Notes: a model not told the origin generated them from the sequence alone. A stretch of 64,000 nt of DNA from Olsenella sp. KH3B4 (GCA_900111695.1 FOHD01000003.1:124001-188000); one strand, 5' to 3'; positions 16,001-25,303 are shown, numbered from the stretch's first letter. Translations and numbers: made by a program.

Positions 16001-17968
16001 ATGAGCTGGACACGAAGGGAATTCCTCGAGCTGGCATCGGCTGGTGCAGCGAGCATGGGCCTTGCTGCCTGCGGCGCTCCCACGCGCCAGCAGCAGGACA
16101 GCGGCTCCGACCAGAACTCGGATACCACCGAGCAGCCCGCAGACAACGTCGACCTCGGCGAGTTCAAGAGCCTGGCGCTCGATACGTCCGCCTGGAAGTA
16201 CGACAAGGACAACGACGTCTACTATCAGCTTGGCCTTACCTACTGCCTGAAGCCCGCGACGACGGCATACGAGTCGCTGGCGATCTTCGTTCCCGGCAAG
16301 TTCTTCTCTGCCGAGAAGAAGGGCGACACCTACTCCTGCACCGTGAACGACAAGGCCGTGGTGGGTGGCTTCACGCCGTCCACGGCGCCCATCCTTCTGC
16401 CCATCAACAGCGGCACGCTCTCGCCGCAGGCGAGCCCCACGAAGTATGGCTACGACGGTCTGGGTACCTTCCTCGATGCGGGCTGCATCTACGTGTACGC
16501 CGGCTTCCGCGGCAGGAGCGCTGGCTACGATTCTTCTACCGGCTCCACCGACCTCTATCCCGGTGGCGCCCCCTGGCCCGTGGTCGACCTCAAGGCGGCT
16601 ATCCGCTACCTGCGCTACAACAAGGACGCGCTGCCTTGCGACACCTCGCGGGTCTTCTCGTTTGGCTTCTCTGCCGGCGGTGGCGTGAGCGCGCTTCTCG
16701 GCTCTGCGGGAGATGCCGAGATCTACAAGCCCTACCTCGACTCCATTGGTGCTATCACCCATGACGCCGAGGGCAATGCCGTCTCGGATGCCGTCTTTGG
16801 CAGCGCGTCGTGGTGCCCCGTCACCTCCTTCGATACGGCCGATGCCGCCTACGAGTGGGCGATGGGACAGTATGCGGGAACGGGAACGCGGGCCGAGGGC
16901 ACGTGGACGTCCTCGCTCTCGCAGGGGCTCGCTGCGGACTACGCGAGCTATATCAACTCCATGGACCTCCGTGACTCGGACGATTCGCAGCTCACGCTCG
17001 ACGAGTCCGAGGGCGGCGTTTACACGCTGGGTTCCTACGCGAGCCAGCTTCTCTCGATTCTCGACGAGTCCGCCACCAATTTTGTCTCGGACACCACGTT
17101 CCCCTATACGTACACGCCGCAGCAGATTGATGACCCAATCTTCCCTGGCGACCCCAACCTCGCAACCACGCGCGCGACCGAGGCTGCCGTGGCCGCCGCC
17201 AAGCAGGAGGCGCAGTCCTCCGCTGCGACGGACGCCCAGGGCGACGGCGCGGCCGCGGACGCTACCGGCTCAGCCGATGCCGCCGCGACCACAACCACGA
17301 CCACGCTTCCCACGGGCACCACGCAGGTGCAGTCCACCATCTACGACACGGTGCAGAACTACTTTGCAGCGCTCAACTCCGACTACTGGTGGATCAACTA
17401 CAACGTGAGCCGCCAGACGGTCTCGATCTCGAGCCTGCGCGACTTCTCGATGCATCTGCGTCCTGCGGAGCTTTCGGTTCCCGCCTTCGACGCCGTCGAC
17501 CGCTCCACGAAGACCAACCAGCTCTTTGGCATTGGCGAGGAGAGCACCCTGCACTTTGACGAGACGCTGGGAGAGCGTGTGGCGGCAAACGCCGACGCCT
17601 ATGCCTCGCTTGAGGGCTGGGACGAGTCCTATGCCACGGCCTGGCAGGATGACCTCGAGAAGACCGACTCCCTCGATTCGGACATCGCCACGCGCGTCTC
17701 GATGTTCAACCCGCTCTACTTCCTGAGCGGTACCTACAGCGGCTACGGCACGGGTGCGGTGGCGCCGCACTGGCGCGTGAACGAGGGCGTCTTTGACACC
17801 ACGACCTCGCTTGCCACCTCGGCAAACCTCGTGCTGGCACTACGCCACTTTAGCGGCGTCGAGGATGTTGCCTACGTGCCCGTGTGGGGCCAGGGCCACG
17901 TGATGGCCGAGCGTTCGGGCACGGCCAACGACAACCTCCTTACCTGGGTTGCCGCCTGCTGCCAATGA
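16001..17968 (+). CDS. Tat-exported lipoprotein with an alpha/beta-hydrolase fold
   Basis: 655 residues. The N-terminus carries a twin-arginine motif (TRREFLEL) and a lipobox (LAAC, Cys24), so it should be a Tat-exported lipoprotein on the outer face of the membrane. A Ser/Asp-rich linker follows. The hydrolase part has WPVVDLKAAIRYLRYN, then GFSAGGGVSALL with the nucleophile Ser near residue 225, and a late WGQGHVMAERSG with a possible catalytic His. This resembles large 'subtype A' acyl-esterase or tannase-like proteins. Substrate is unknown. A long Ala/Thr-rich insertion sits at about 395-440. The stop codon TGA directly meets a palindromic repeat. Confidence 0.8.
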   Translation: MSWTRREFLELASAGAASMGLAACGAPTRQQQDSGSDQNSDTTEQPADNVDLGEFKSLALDTSAWKYDKDNDVYYQLGLTYCLKPATTAYESLAIFVPGKFFSAEKKGDTYSCTVNDKAVVGGFTPSTAPILLPINSGTLSPQASPTKYGYDGLGTFLDAGCIYVYAGFRGRSAGYDSSTGSTDLYPGGAPWPVVDLKAAIRYLRYNKDALPCDTSRVFSFGFSAGGGVSALLGSAGDAEIYKPYLDSIGAITHDAEGNAVSDAVFGSASWCPVTSFDTADAAYEWAMGQYAGTGTRAEGTWTSSLSQGLAADYASYINSMDLRDSDDSQLTLDESEGGVYTLGSYASQLLSILDESATNFVSDTTFPYTYTPQQIDDPIFPGDPNLATTRATEAAVAAAKQEAQSSAATDAQGDGAAADATGSADAAATTTTTTLPTGTTQVQSTIYDTVQNYFAALNSDYWWINYNVSRQTVSISSLRDFSMHLRPAELSVPAFDAVDRSTKTNQLFGIGEESTLHFDETLGERVAANADAYASLEGWDESYATAWQDDLEKTDSLDSDIATRVSMFNPLYFLSGTYSGYGTGAVAPHWRVNEGVFDTTTSLATSANLVLALRHFSGVEDVAYVPVWGQGHVMAERSGTANDNLLTWVAACCQ

Positions 17969-18057
17969 GACAAGGTGAGACAAAGGGACAGTCCCTTTGT
18001 CTCACGGGCTAGAATGAGACAGAGGAATGAGACAGAGGGACTGTCCCTTTGTCTCAT
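17966..18057. repeat. Two copies of the GAGACAAAGGGAC palindrome
   Basis: Copy 1 (17976-18004) is a perfect 13-bp inverted repeat (GAGACAAAGGGAC, one central base, complement). Copy 2 (18028-18056) is the same with one change (GAGACAGAGGGAC). The TGA stop of the hydrolase (17966-17968) begins a partial extra copy (TGAGACAAGG). A TAGAAT box lies between copies (18011-18016). The family recurs at 27022, 31425, 44349 and 48392. Confidence 0.9.
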
Positions 18058-18067
18058 GGAGCGGAAT

Positions 18068-18790
18068 ATGACTGACGAGAAAAACGCGCGTACGGTTACC
18101 GCGGCCATCACCAGGCGCGGCTTCGTGGGGCTGGCGCTTGCTGCAGCGTCATTCTCGCTTGTCGCCTGTGGGAGCTCCTCAAGCGCGGGTGGGGAGGAGG
18201 GTACCAGCACCAGCGCCTCATCGTCTTCCCCATCCTCGGACGCATCTCCAGACGCCGACGCCACCGACCAGCCCACGGGTACCTACGCCTCGGGCGTCCA
18301 CCACGCGACCATCGAGGTCACGGGCTACGGTACCATCTCGGTTGCCCTCAACGCCGATGTGGCGCCCATCACCGTCTCAAACTTTGCTGGCCTGGTTGAA
18401 CAGGGCTTCTACAACGGGCTCACCTTCCACCGCGTGGTTCGGGACTTCATGATCCAGGGCGGCGACCCCAACGGCGATGGCACCGGCGGCTCCGGAACCA
18501 CCATCAAGGGTGAGTTCTCTGCAAACGGGGTGAAAAACGACATTGCCCACGTGCGCGGCACCATCTCGATGGCACGCTCGTCCGACTACAACTCGGCCAG
18601 CTCGCAGTTTTTTATCGTCCAGAAGACTGCCGCCTCGCTCAACGGCCAATACGCCGCCTTCGGCAACGTGACGGACGGCATGGACGTGGTCGACGCCATT
18701 GTGGACGCGACGGCCGACAAGGGCGATTCCAACGGTATTCTCCCCAAGGAGGACCAGCCCGTCATCGCCTCTATCACGATGGTGGACTAG
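18068..18790 (+). CDS. Lipoprotein peptidyl-prolyl cis-trans isomerase (cyclophilin type)
   Basis: 240 residues: a Tat-like motif (TRRGFVG), lipobox (LVAC, Cys34), a Ser-rich linker of about 45 residues, and a cyclophilin domain (about 80-238). The domain shows NFAGLVEQGFYNGLTFHRVV, the active-site block FMIQGGDPNGDGTGG, SMARSSDYNSASSQFFIV and AAFGNVTDGMDVVDAI, all standard. It would catalyse proline isomerisation to fold exported proteins at the cell surface. ATG at 18068 is preferred because GGAG precedes it; ATG 18056, formed by the end of the palindrome, is an alternative. CarD follows after an AT-rich gap. Confidence 0.93.
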   Translation: MTDEKNARTVTAAITRRGFVGLALAAASFSLVACGSSSSAGGEEGTSTSASSSSPSSDASPDADATDQPTGTYASGVHHATIEVTGYGTISVALNADVAPITVSNFAGLVEQGFYNGLTFHRVVRDFMIQGGDPNGDGTGGSGTTIKGEFSANGVKNDIAHVRGTISMARSSDYNSASSQFFIVQKTAASLNGQYAAFGNVTDGMDVVDAIVDATADKGDSNGILPKEDQPVIASITMVD

Positions 18791-18930
18791 AGCTCATCCC
18801 GTACTTTCTACAACGAAATAAACCAAATAAGATAGTGTGCTTTGCTGCAATAGGCAATAGGACATACCTAAATGGTATGGAAAACATCGTTATCGTGCTA
18901 ATATCTTATGCATGAGAAAGGAGCTTCTTC
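18791..18930 (+). promoter_or_regulatory. AT-rich promoter region of carD
   Basis: Much more AT-rich than its flanks. A -10-like TAATAT/TATCTT stretch sits at 18897-18907 and a small palindrome (ATACC/GGTAT) at about 18865-18879. The -35 box is not clear. Confidence 0.5.
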
Positions 18931-19431
18931 ATGTATGAGATTGGTGAGTACGTTGTCCATCCAGGTCAGGGTGTGTGTCGTGTCGAAGATGTAACGGATG
19001 GTCCCAACCCCTGCTACCAGCTCATGCCCGTGGGCGAGCGCCATCCCATGCGCATTAGCTATCCCGTCTCCAGCGAGTCCCGCCTGCGTCCGGTCCTCTC
19101 GGCCGAGGAGGCCCGCGCAATTATCGATGAGTACCCCACCATGGAGGTGGAGTCCTACTCAGAGCACAGCGGCACCCTCGAGGAGCAGCACTTCAAGGAC
19201 GAGATTCGCCGCGGAAGCTGCCAGGACTCCGTCCGCATCGTAAAGACCTTCCGCGAGCGCATCGATGAGGTCAAGGCTCGCAACAAGAAGCCGCCCGTGG
19301 CCTTTGACCGCATCCTTAAGCTTGCAACGGCTCGCTCGCTCCAGGAGCTCTCCGTCGCGCTTGACACCACACCCGAGGATGTCCAGGCGCTCTTCCAGGG
19401 TGCGCTTGACGCTGCGGAGGAGGAGAACTAG
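18931..19431 (+). CDS. carD: CarD-family RNA polymerase-binding transcription factor
   Basis: 166 residues, the standard CarD/CdnL length. The N-terminal Tudor-like RNA polymerase-interacting domain reads MYEIGEYVVHPGQGVCRVEDV, typical for the family. The C-terminal helical part (FKDEIRRGSCQDSVRIVKTF, then KLATARSLQELSVALD) binds DNA upstream of the -10 box. CarD stabilises open promoter complexes, often at rRNA promoters. The gene has its own AT-rich upstream region of 140 bases. It starts at ATG 18931 with GAAAGGAG just before it. Confidence 0.95.
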   Translation: MYEIGEYVVHPGQGVCRVEDVTDGPNPCYQLMPVGERHPMRISYPVSSESRLRPVLSAEEARAIIDEYPTMEVESYSEHSGTLEEQHFKDEIRRGSCQDSVRIVKTFRERIDEVKARNKKPPVAFDRILKLATARSLQELSVALDTTPEDVQALFQGALDAAEEEN

Positions 19432-19457
19432 AGAGCCCAATGCGGCGGCGTATTCTG

Positions 19458-19682
19458 ATGCCGCAAGATTTCGCCGTTTAGGATTATTCCGAACGTTTAA
19501 GAGGGGCTAACCATCCGGATTCCGCGGCATCCCTGCAATGCTGCGGAATCTCGCCGTTTAGAAGGGCCTAACCGTCCAAATTCCACGGCATGAGAGCCGA
19601 CGCGATTCAATGCCGCGCGTTCTCGCCGTTTGGGACTTTTCCGAACGTTTAGGGGTGCCTAACCGTCCAAATTCCACGGCAT
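19458..19682. repeat. Three tandem palindrome-ended repeat units
   Basis: Units at 19458-19530, 19538-19591 and 19610-19682. Each begins ATGC(C/T)GC and ends C(C/G)(A/G)CGGCAT, and contains TCGCCGTTTAG near the left and CTAACC(G/A)TCC near the right, so each can fold on itself. The middle unit lacks the TTCCGAACGTTTA segment. The rest of the gap 19432-19852 shows no gene. It holds this array, a partial copy from about 19439, and a TAGAAT box at 19807-19812 before the ACT gene. Confidence 0.85.
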
Positions 19683-19852
19683 TGTCGCAAAGCCAGGCTG
19701 CCGACGGTACCCCGACGCCAGCAACCTTCCTCGAGCGCATGCCTTCCACATTCTTTCCGCTGCGTTGCCATTCTCGGCAGCGCGTCGGCTTGTCGCTCGC
19801 CTCGGGTAGAATGAGGTGCACAGCTCTAGTTGGCTTCGACCAAGGAGGATCC

Positions 19853-20149
19853 GTGCCCACCGCAGACGAGACAGACCAGAACCGCGCGATCATCACCGTC
19901 CTGGGGCATGACCGCCCGGGCATCGTTGCAGCAGTGTCCACGGAGCTCTCCGAGCGTTCCGCAAACATCCTCGACATCTCGCAGACCATCCTCCAGGGTA
20001 CCTTCACGATGACCATGCTCGTGGACCTGGCGCTGGTCAAGACGGACTTCTCCGAGCTCAAGGGTGCTCTCGACGCGCTCTCTGAGCGCCTAGGCGTCCA
20101 GATTCGCATCCAGCGCGAAGAGGTCTTCCACTACATGTACCGCCTGTAG
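19853..20149 (+). CDS. ACT-domain protein of the UPF0237 family
   Basis: 98 residues, mostly one ACT domain: AIITVLGHDRPGIVAAVSTEL and ILDISQTILQGTFTMTMLVDL are the family signature of UPF0237/GcvR-like proteins. These small domains bind amino acids or other small ligands and are thought to be regulatory. The start is a GTG after a strong AAGGAGGA ribosome site. Longer frames read back into the palindromic repeat array, so they were rejected. It stands before citrate synthase with a 73-base gap. A common role in regulating biosynthetic flux is possible, but not shown. Confidence 0.9.
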   Translation: MPTADETDQNRAIITVLGHDRPGIVAAVSTELSERSANILDISQTILQGTFTMTMLVDLALVKTDFSELKGALDALSERLGVQIRIQREEVFHYMYRL

Positions 20150-20222
20150 CTCTTCTCAGTGCAAGCAACGGTCTTCGGCGCGTCCGCCTCGCGGTGCGGG
20201 ACGGCGAGAAAGGTGTTAGGCC

Positions 20223-21776
20223 ATGCCCCTCTTCAAGTCAAACCGCAGCAGGAACGAGGTCTTTGGGCCAATCCTCTCGACGCTCGACACCTCCGCCATG
20301 ACGCACGTGGCGGACGCCTATCCCATGCCCTCCAAGGGGCTTGGGCGCCCCGCCGTCTCTGATGGCCTCTATGACGGCTACAAGGACGCCGACGTCCTGG
20401 ACGGCGACCTCTACAGCCGCTACGACGTGAAGCGCGGCCTGCGCAACGCCGACGGCTCCGGCGTGCTCGTGGGTCTCACCACCATCTCGAACGTCCACGG
20501 CTACACCAAGGAGAATGGCGTTGCCGTGCCCGACAAGGGTGACCTCATCCTGCGTGGCTACCACATCGAGGACCTGGTGGCGGGCCCGCAGCGCGAGGAC
20601 CGCTTTGGCTACGAGGAGGTGGCGTACCTCGTTATCACGGGGCACCTGCCTACCACCGCCGAGTTGGACGACTTCCGCGCCCGCATCGACTCGCGCAGGC
20701 AGCTGCCTGACGGCTACCTCTCGATCTTCCCCCGTACCACCTACAGCCACTCGATCATGAACGTGCTGCAGCGCGCGACGCTCTTGCTCTACGCCTTCGA
20801 TCCCATGCCGGACGACACCTCGCCCGAGCACGAGATTGACGTGGCCCTCTCGCTTCTTGGCCGCTGGCCACGCACGGCGGCAGTGGCGCATGCCGCAAGC
20901 GTGGCTGCCATGAACGAGGACCGCCTGGTGGTGCCACCCGCCCGCGAGGGCTTCTCGATGGCCGAGACGGTGCTTGATGTGCTCCGTGGCGACGAGGGCT
21001 TCACGCACGAGGAGGCCATGATGCTCGACGTGATGCTCATGCTCCACGTCGAGCACGGTGGCGGCAACAACTCCACCTTCACCACGCGCGTGCTTTCGTC
21101 CTCGGGGACCGATGCCTACTCGGCCTACGCGGCGGCGCTGGGCTCGCTCAAGGGTCCCAAGCACGGCGGCGCCAACTTCAAGGTTGGCCAGATGATTGAT
21201 GACATTGGCTCCCATGTCGCGGACTGGTCCAACGACGATGAGATAGCGGGCTATCTCGAGAAGATCGTCCGTGGCGAGGCATTCGACCAGACCGGGCTCA
21301 TCTACGGCCTGGGCCATGCGGTCTACACGCTCTCCGACCCCCGCGCGCAGCTGGTCAAGCGCTATGCGCGCAAGCTTGCGCGCCAGAAGGGCACGGAGGA
21401 GAAGCTCAACCTCATCGAGAGCATCGAGCGCCTGGGCCCCGAGGTCATGCGCGACGTCAAGGGCACAAAGAAGCCGCTCTGCGCGAACATCGACATGTAC
21501 ACTGGCTTCGTCTACTCCATGCTGGGCGTGCCCAAGGACCTCTACACGCCCATCTTCGCGATGGCGCGCGTTGCTGGCTGGGCGGCGCATCGCATGGAGG
21601 AGCTCTACGGCGCGGGTCGCATCATTCGGCCGGCCTATCGCTCGGTCTTCGACATGCGTGACTACGTGCCGCTGGCGGAGCGTGACGCCTCCGCTGCGGG
21701 GGAGGACGCGGCGGACGAGAAGGGCGCGGCTGCCGAGAAGGACGCCGGCGCGGAGGGCGCGGCAGATGCCCGGTAG
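20223..21776 (+). CDS. gltA: Citrate synthase
   Basis: 517 residues; condenses acetyl-CoA and oxaloacetate to citrate in the cytosol. Active-site blocks are visible: HVEHGGGNNSTFTTRV (catalytic His region near 275-290), GPKHGGAN, and YGLGHAVYTLSDPRA (second His near 363), plus an Arg-containing RPAYRSVFDMRDYVPL near the end. The N-terminus is extended by about 60 residues compared with minimal citrate synthases. The last 40 residues are an unusual Ala/Glu/Asp/Lys-rich tail. No other Krebs-cycle gene is in view, so it likely serves 2-oxoglutarate synthesis together with PEP carboxylase. The 3' end overlaps the HAD gene by 11 bases. Confidence 0.94.
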   Translation: MPLFKSNRSRNEVFGPILSTLDTSAMTHVADAYPMPSKGLGRPAVSDGLYDGYKDADVLDGDLYSRYDVKRGLRNADGSGVLVGLTTISNVHGYTKENGVAVPDKGDLILRGYHIEDLVAGPQREDRFGYEEVAYLVITGHLPTTAELDDFRARIDSRRQLPDGYLSIFPRTTYSHSIMNVLQRATLLLYAFDPMPDDTSPEHEIDVALSLLGRWPRTAAVAHAASVAAMNEDRLVVPPAREGFSMAETVLDVLRGDEGFTHEEAMMLDVMLMLHVEHGGGNNSTFTTRVLSSSGTDAYSAYAAALGSLKGPKHGGANFKVGQMIDDIGSHVADWSNDDEIAGYLEKIVRGEAFDQTGLIYGLGHAVYTLSDPRAQLVKRYARKLARQKGTEEKLNLIESIERLGPEVMRDVKGTKKPLCANIDMYTGFVYSMLGVPKDLYTPIFAMARVAGWAAHRMEELYGAGRIIRPAYRSVFDMRDYVPLAERDASAAGEDAADEKGAAAEKDAGAEGAADAR

Positions 21777-22665
21777 CGACGTGCGCGTTGCAGCGTCAGG
21801 TGCTGCCGCGTCGGAAGGCCGCGTGCGTCCGCGCATTGTCTTCTCGGACATGGACGACACCTTCCTTGCACCAGACAAGTCGCTGCTGCCACGCAACATG
21901 GCCATGCTCGACCGCCTGGTGGAGGAGGGCATCGAGTTTGTGCCCTGCACGGGGCGCGCCTGGCACGCCATCCCACCCGAGGTGCGCTGCCATCCGGCGA
22001 CGCACTATGGCGTGCCCTCGGACGGTTCTGTGGTGATTGAGGCTGCGTCCGAGAAGGTCCTTCTCGACCAGAGCCTGGGCGCCGAGCGAGCGTTGGCGCT
22101 GCTTTCGCGCGTGCGCGGGCTTCTCGGCCGCATGACCTTCGAGGTCTTTGCCGACGGGCGCGTGCTCACCGATCGCACCAGCTGGGAGCGCATTGGGGGC
22201 CTGGGGCTCTCGGCGACGCAGACCGCCTACATGCGGGCGTCGCGCACGCTGGTGGACAAGCCGCTCGAGCGCGTGATTTGCGATGCGCGCACGGTCGAGC
22301 GAGTGGGCATGTGCTGGGGCGTGGGTCCCGGGGCAGGCGAGGTGGCCTCCGCGGCGCGCCTGGCCGTCGAGCAGGACCCTACGTTGCGGCACACGGGCTC
22401 CTACGGCAGCGCGATCGAGGTGGTGGACGCGCGGGCGTCGAAGGGTTCGGCGCTGGCGTGGCTCTGCGATGAGCTGGGCATTGCGCGCACGAGCAGTGTG
22501 GCGTTTGGCGACTCGCCCAACGACCTCGAGATGATTCGCGCTGCAGGCGACGGTGTGGCCGTGGGCAACGCGTGCGGGGCTCTTCTCGGCGAGGCGGACC
22601 ATGTGACGGACGTAAACGCCGAGAGCGGCTTCGCGACGTACCTGGAGGGGCTTCTCGGCCGCTGA
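21766..22665 (+). CDS. Cof-type HAD hydrolase
   Basis: 299 residues of the HAD-IIB (Cof) family of phosphatases acting on sugar phosphates or flavin cofactors. Motif I is FSDMDDTFL (nucleophile Asp followed by D-x-T), motif II lies in PCTGRAWH, motif III/IV are SKGSALAWL (Lys) and FGDSPNDLEMI. A C2-type cap domain lies between (about 90-200). The ATG at 21766 overlaps the citrate synthase stop. Initiation at a downstream codon (GTG 21781) would remove the overlap, and the first 20 residues are weakly conserved-looking. Substrate cannot be told from the sequence. Confidence 0.9.
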   Translation: MPGSDVRVAASGAAASEGRVRPRIVFSDMDDTFLAPDKSLLPRNMAMLDRLVEEGIEFVPCTGRAWHAIPPEVRCHPATHYGVPSDGSVVIEAASEKVLLDQSLGAERALALLSRVRGLLGRMTFEVFADGRVLTDRTSWERIGGLGLSATQTAYMRASRTLVDKPLERVICDARTVERVGMCWGVGPGAGEVASAARLAVEQDPTLRHTGSYGSAIEVVDARASKGSALAWLCDELGIARTSSVAFGDSPNDLEMIRAAGDGVAVGNACGALLGEADHVTDVNAESGFATYLEGLLGR

Positions 22666-22679
22666 CGCCAAAGCGAGGG

Positions 22680-22743
22680 TTTTGGCAGCAAGTGCGTACG
22701 AAATCGCGGCTCTGGCGCCGTTTTGGCGCCAGAGCCGCGATTT
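22680..22743. repeat. GTACGAA-type repeat with a 19-bp perfect hairpin
   Basis: TTTTGGCAGCAAGTGCGTACGAA leads into a perfect 19-bp inverted repeat (22701-22719 with 22725-22743, loop GTTTT). It lies between two convergent genes and is flanked by T-runs on both strands, so it can act as a bidirectional terminator for the HAD gene and kup. Related copies are at about 50566-50760 and 58906-59093. Confidence 0.88.
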
Positions 22744-22774
22744 TCTCGTGCGTGGATACCGCCGCCGAGCGGGG

Positions 22775-25105
22775 CTACTCGCCGTCAGCCTCGGCTTGCT
22801 TGCTGGCCTTCTCCTCGGCAACCTTCACGGCGTACTCGAGCTCCTCTTCCTCCTCGGAGTCCTCGTCGTCGCCATCGTCGATGCGCAGCGGCTTGAAGCT
22901 CGCCGTGTCACCGCCAACCAGGGTCTTCTCGGCGTCGCTTGCGTTCTCCTCGCGCTCGTTGTGCATCGAGGCGGAGAAGATGTCCTCGTCGTCGGAGTCC
23001 TCGTCCTTTGCTGCGGGCTTGGCCTCGGCCTTCTTGGGCACCGCCGCCAGTGCGGCGTTTGCATCAATTGGGATGCGCGTGAGCTTGTGCTGGCGCTTTG
23101 CCTTGGCGAACAGCGGCACGTACTCGAAGATCACCGAGGAGTTCTCGAGGCCGTACCAGCGCATGGGCGTGCCGCACAGACGACGGATGAAGTACTTTGC
23201 CTCGATGGTGCGCGCGTCGGTGCCCGAGATGTCCGTCTCGGGCGAGAGGACCTTGCGAATCAGGCAGAAGCGGAAGTCTCCCACGATGCTGTGCTTGCGG
23301 TAGATCGAGTACTTGTGGTTCTGCGGGGCAAGCTGGTCGTGCTCCACCAGGTCCTCGACGATCTGGTAGAGGTAGGTGTTCACGCGCTGGTTCACGCGGA
23401 AGCCCAGGCGCAGCTGCACCTTGAACAGGAAGTCCGTGTCAAAGGTGTTGACCATGTACTCGTGGGTGTAGGGCTCGTCGGTCACCTGGACGTTGAGGAA
23501 GTAGTACGCCCTCGCGCGCTTGGGGCGCTTGTCCAGAATCGAGTAGAGAATGTCGCGGTCAAGCTTGTCGAGCGACGAATCGTTGGTGAGAAAGACCAGG
23601 TTGTCGGCGAGCAGTGGGTAGGACTCGTCGTGCGAGAGGTCGAAGAGCTGGTCGAGGTACTCGCGAACCGGCAGGTAGACGGACTGTGTGCGCTCGATGG
23701 CGGTTCCGCGGCGCCAGATGTACATGACGAGGAACAGCACGGTGGCGAGAAGCACGGTGACGTAGCCGCCGTGGAAGAACTTGGTGAGGCTCGAGAAGAA
23801 GAACATGAGCTCGATGGCGCCAAAGAAGAGCAGGAACACCACGGCTGCGGCTGGCTTGCGACGAATGCGCGAGAGGTACGTGAACAGCAGGATCGTGGTC
23901 ATGAGCATGGTGCAGGTGATGGCCAGGCCGTAGGCGGCCTCCATGTGCTCGGAGCTCTGGAACAGCAGGACAACGCCCATGCAGCCGATCCACATGATGT
24001 TGTTGACCAGCGGAATGTAGATTTGCCCGCGCGTCTCGGAGGGGTAGTTGATCTTCATGTGGGGCATGAGGTCAAGGCGAATGGCCTCGGAGACGATGGA
24101 GTAGGAGCCCGTGATGAGGGCCTGCGAGGCGATGATTGCCGCGAAGGTGGAGAGAACCACGGCAAAGACGCGGAACTCCTCGGGGAGCATCTGGAAGAAG
24201 GGGTTGAGGTCGGGGATGGCGGCAAGCTCGGCACTGCCGTGGTTGGCGATGATCCAGGCGCCCTGACCCAGGTAGTTGAGGATGAGACAGAGCTTCACGA
24301 ACGGCCAGGAGACGTAGATGTTTGCCTTGCCAACGTGTCCCATGTCGGAGTAGAGAGCCTCGGCGCCGGTGGTGCACAGGAAGACGTTGCCCAGCACCAT
24401 GAGGCCGGCCGCGTTGAGGTTGTGGTCAAAGAGGAACATGATGCCGCGCAGTGGGTTGAGCGCGCGGAAGACGTTGAGGTCAAGCCCCACGTTGAGAAGG
24501 CCGGTGATGCCCAGGAAGAGGAACCACACGGTCATGACCGGGCCAAACGCCTTGCCGATGGTTGAGGTTCCCGCCTTCTGCATGGCAAAGAGGATGCAGA
24601 GAATGACCAGGGTGATGCCAACCACGATGGCCTGGTTGTCTCCAATGATGTTGAAGAAGAAGTCGATGGTGCGCAGGCCCTCGATGGCGGTGGTCACAGT
24701 GACGGCGGGAGTGAGGATGCCGTCGGCGAGAAGGGCAGCGCCGCCGATCATGGCAGGGATGATGAGCCACTTGCCGCAGCGCCTAACGAGGCTGTACAGC
24801 GCGAAGATGCCGCCTTCGTTGTGGTTGTCGGCCTTCATGGCAACCAGCACGTACTTCACCGTGGTGATGAGCGTGATGGTCCAGATGAGCAGCGACAGTG
24901 CGCCGAGTACCACGTCCTCACCCATGGTTCCTAGGCCGCCGTTGCCGGTCATGATGGCCTTGAGGGTGTACATGGGGCTGGTGCCGATGTCGCCGTAGAC
25001 GACGCCCAGCGTAACGAGGACCATGCCGGCCGAGAGGGGGATGCCGCCCTTTCTTACGGGCTTCTTTGCTCGCCTGGGTGCGACCGGTGCGTTGGATGTA
25101 ACCAT
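22775..25105 (-). CDS. kup: KUP-family potassium uptake protein
   Basis: 776 residues. The N-terminal 450 form about 12 membrane helices. LGVVYGDIGTSPMYTLKAI is the KUP signature; NHNEGGIFALYSLVRR and GGAALLADGILTPAVTVT are also family-typical. The C-terminal 300 residues are cytoplasmic (YFIRRLCGTPMRWYGLENSS is the conserved end of the domain) and finish in a highly acidic tail (EDSEEEEELEYAVKV). KUP proteins take up K+ by proton symport, or high-affinity K+ import. ATG 25105 was chosen over an upstream start because GGAG precedes it. No c-di-AMP riboswitch pattern was seen upstream. Confidence 0.95.
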   Translation of the reverse strand: MVTSNAPVAPRRAKKPVRKGGIPLSAGMVLVTLGVVYGDIGTSPMYTLKAIMTGNGGLGTMGEDVVLGALSLLIWTITLITTVKYVLVAMKADNHNEGGIFALYSLVRRCGKWLIIPAMIGGAALLADGILTPAVTVTTAIEGLRTIDFFFNIIGDNQAIVVGITLVILCILFAMQKAGTSTIGKAFGPVMTVWFLFLGITGLLNVGLDLNVFRALNPLRGIMFLFDHNLNAAGLMVLGNVFLCTTGAEALYSDMGHVGKANIYVSWPFVKLCLILNYLGQGAWIIANHGSAELAAIPDLNPFFQMLPEEFRVFAVVLSTFAAIIASQALITGSYSIVSEAIRLDLMPHMKINYPSETRGQIYIPLVNNIMWIGCMGVVLLFQSSEHMEAAYGLAITCTMLMTTILLFTYLSRIRRKPAAAVVFLLFFGAIELMFFFSSLTKFFHGGYVTVLLATVLFLVMYIWRRGTAIERTQSVYLPVREYLDQLFDLSHDESYPLLADNLVFLTNDSSLDKLDRDILYSILDKRPKRARAYYFLNVQVTDEPYTHEYMVNTFDTDFLFKVQLRLGFRVNQRVNTYLYQIVEDLVEHDQLAPQNHKYSIYRKHSIVGDFRFCLIRKVLSPETDISGTDARTIEAKYFIRRLCGTPMRWYGLENSSVIFEYVPLFAKAKRQHKLTRIPIDANAALAAVPKKAEAKPAAKDEDSDDEDIFSASMHNEREENASDAEKTLVGGDTASFKPLRIDDGDDEDSEEEEELEYAVKVAEEKASKQAEADGE

Positions 25106-25167
25106 GACGCTCCAATTTCCGTGGTTTCTACCTGCGAATCCCTGGTTATTCCAAATACAAACCGTTG

Positions 25168-25173
25168 AATATA
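25168..25173 (-). promoter_or_regulatory. -10 box for kup
   Basis: Extended -10 TGCTATATT read on the minus strand (TATATT at 25173-25168), 63 bases before the kup start. The -35 box is weak. Confidence 0.5.
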
Positions 25174-25303
25174 GCACTCTCCTGAAAGAAAGGTGAGCGC
25201 TTCACTCTTCCGACAAGTATATGCAGTTAGGAGGCGGTTTGCCTGCGGCTTCCCCCAGCGCCGTCGAAGGCTGACGATGCGCTGATGGTTTGTGCGCCGC
25301 ATG

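Noticed and set aside
19458..19682. CRISPR array
   Set aside because: Units are near-identical over their whole length, there are no unique spacers, and no cas gene is near.
20238..21971. 577-residue frame opposite citrate synthase
   Set aside because: Shadow; Arg/His/Val-rich, no start signals.
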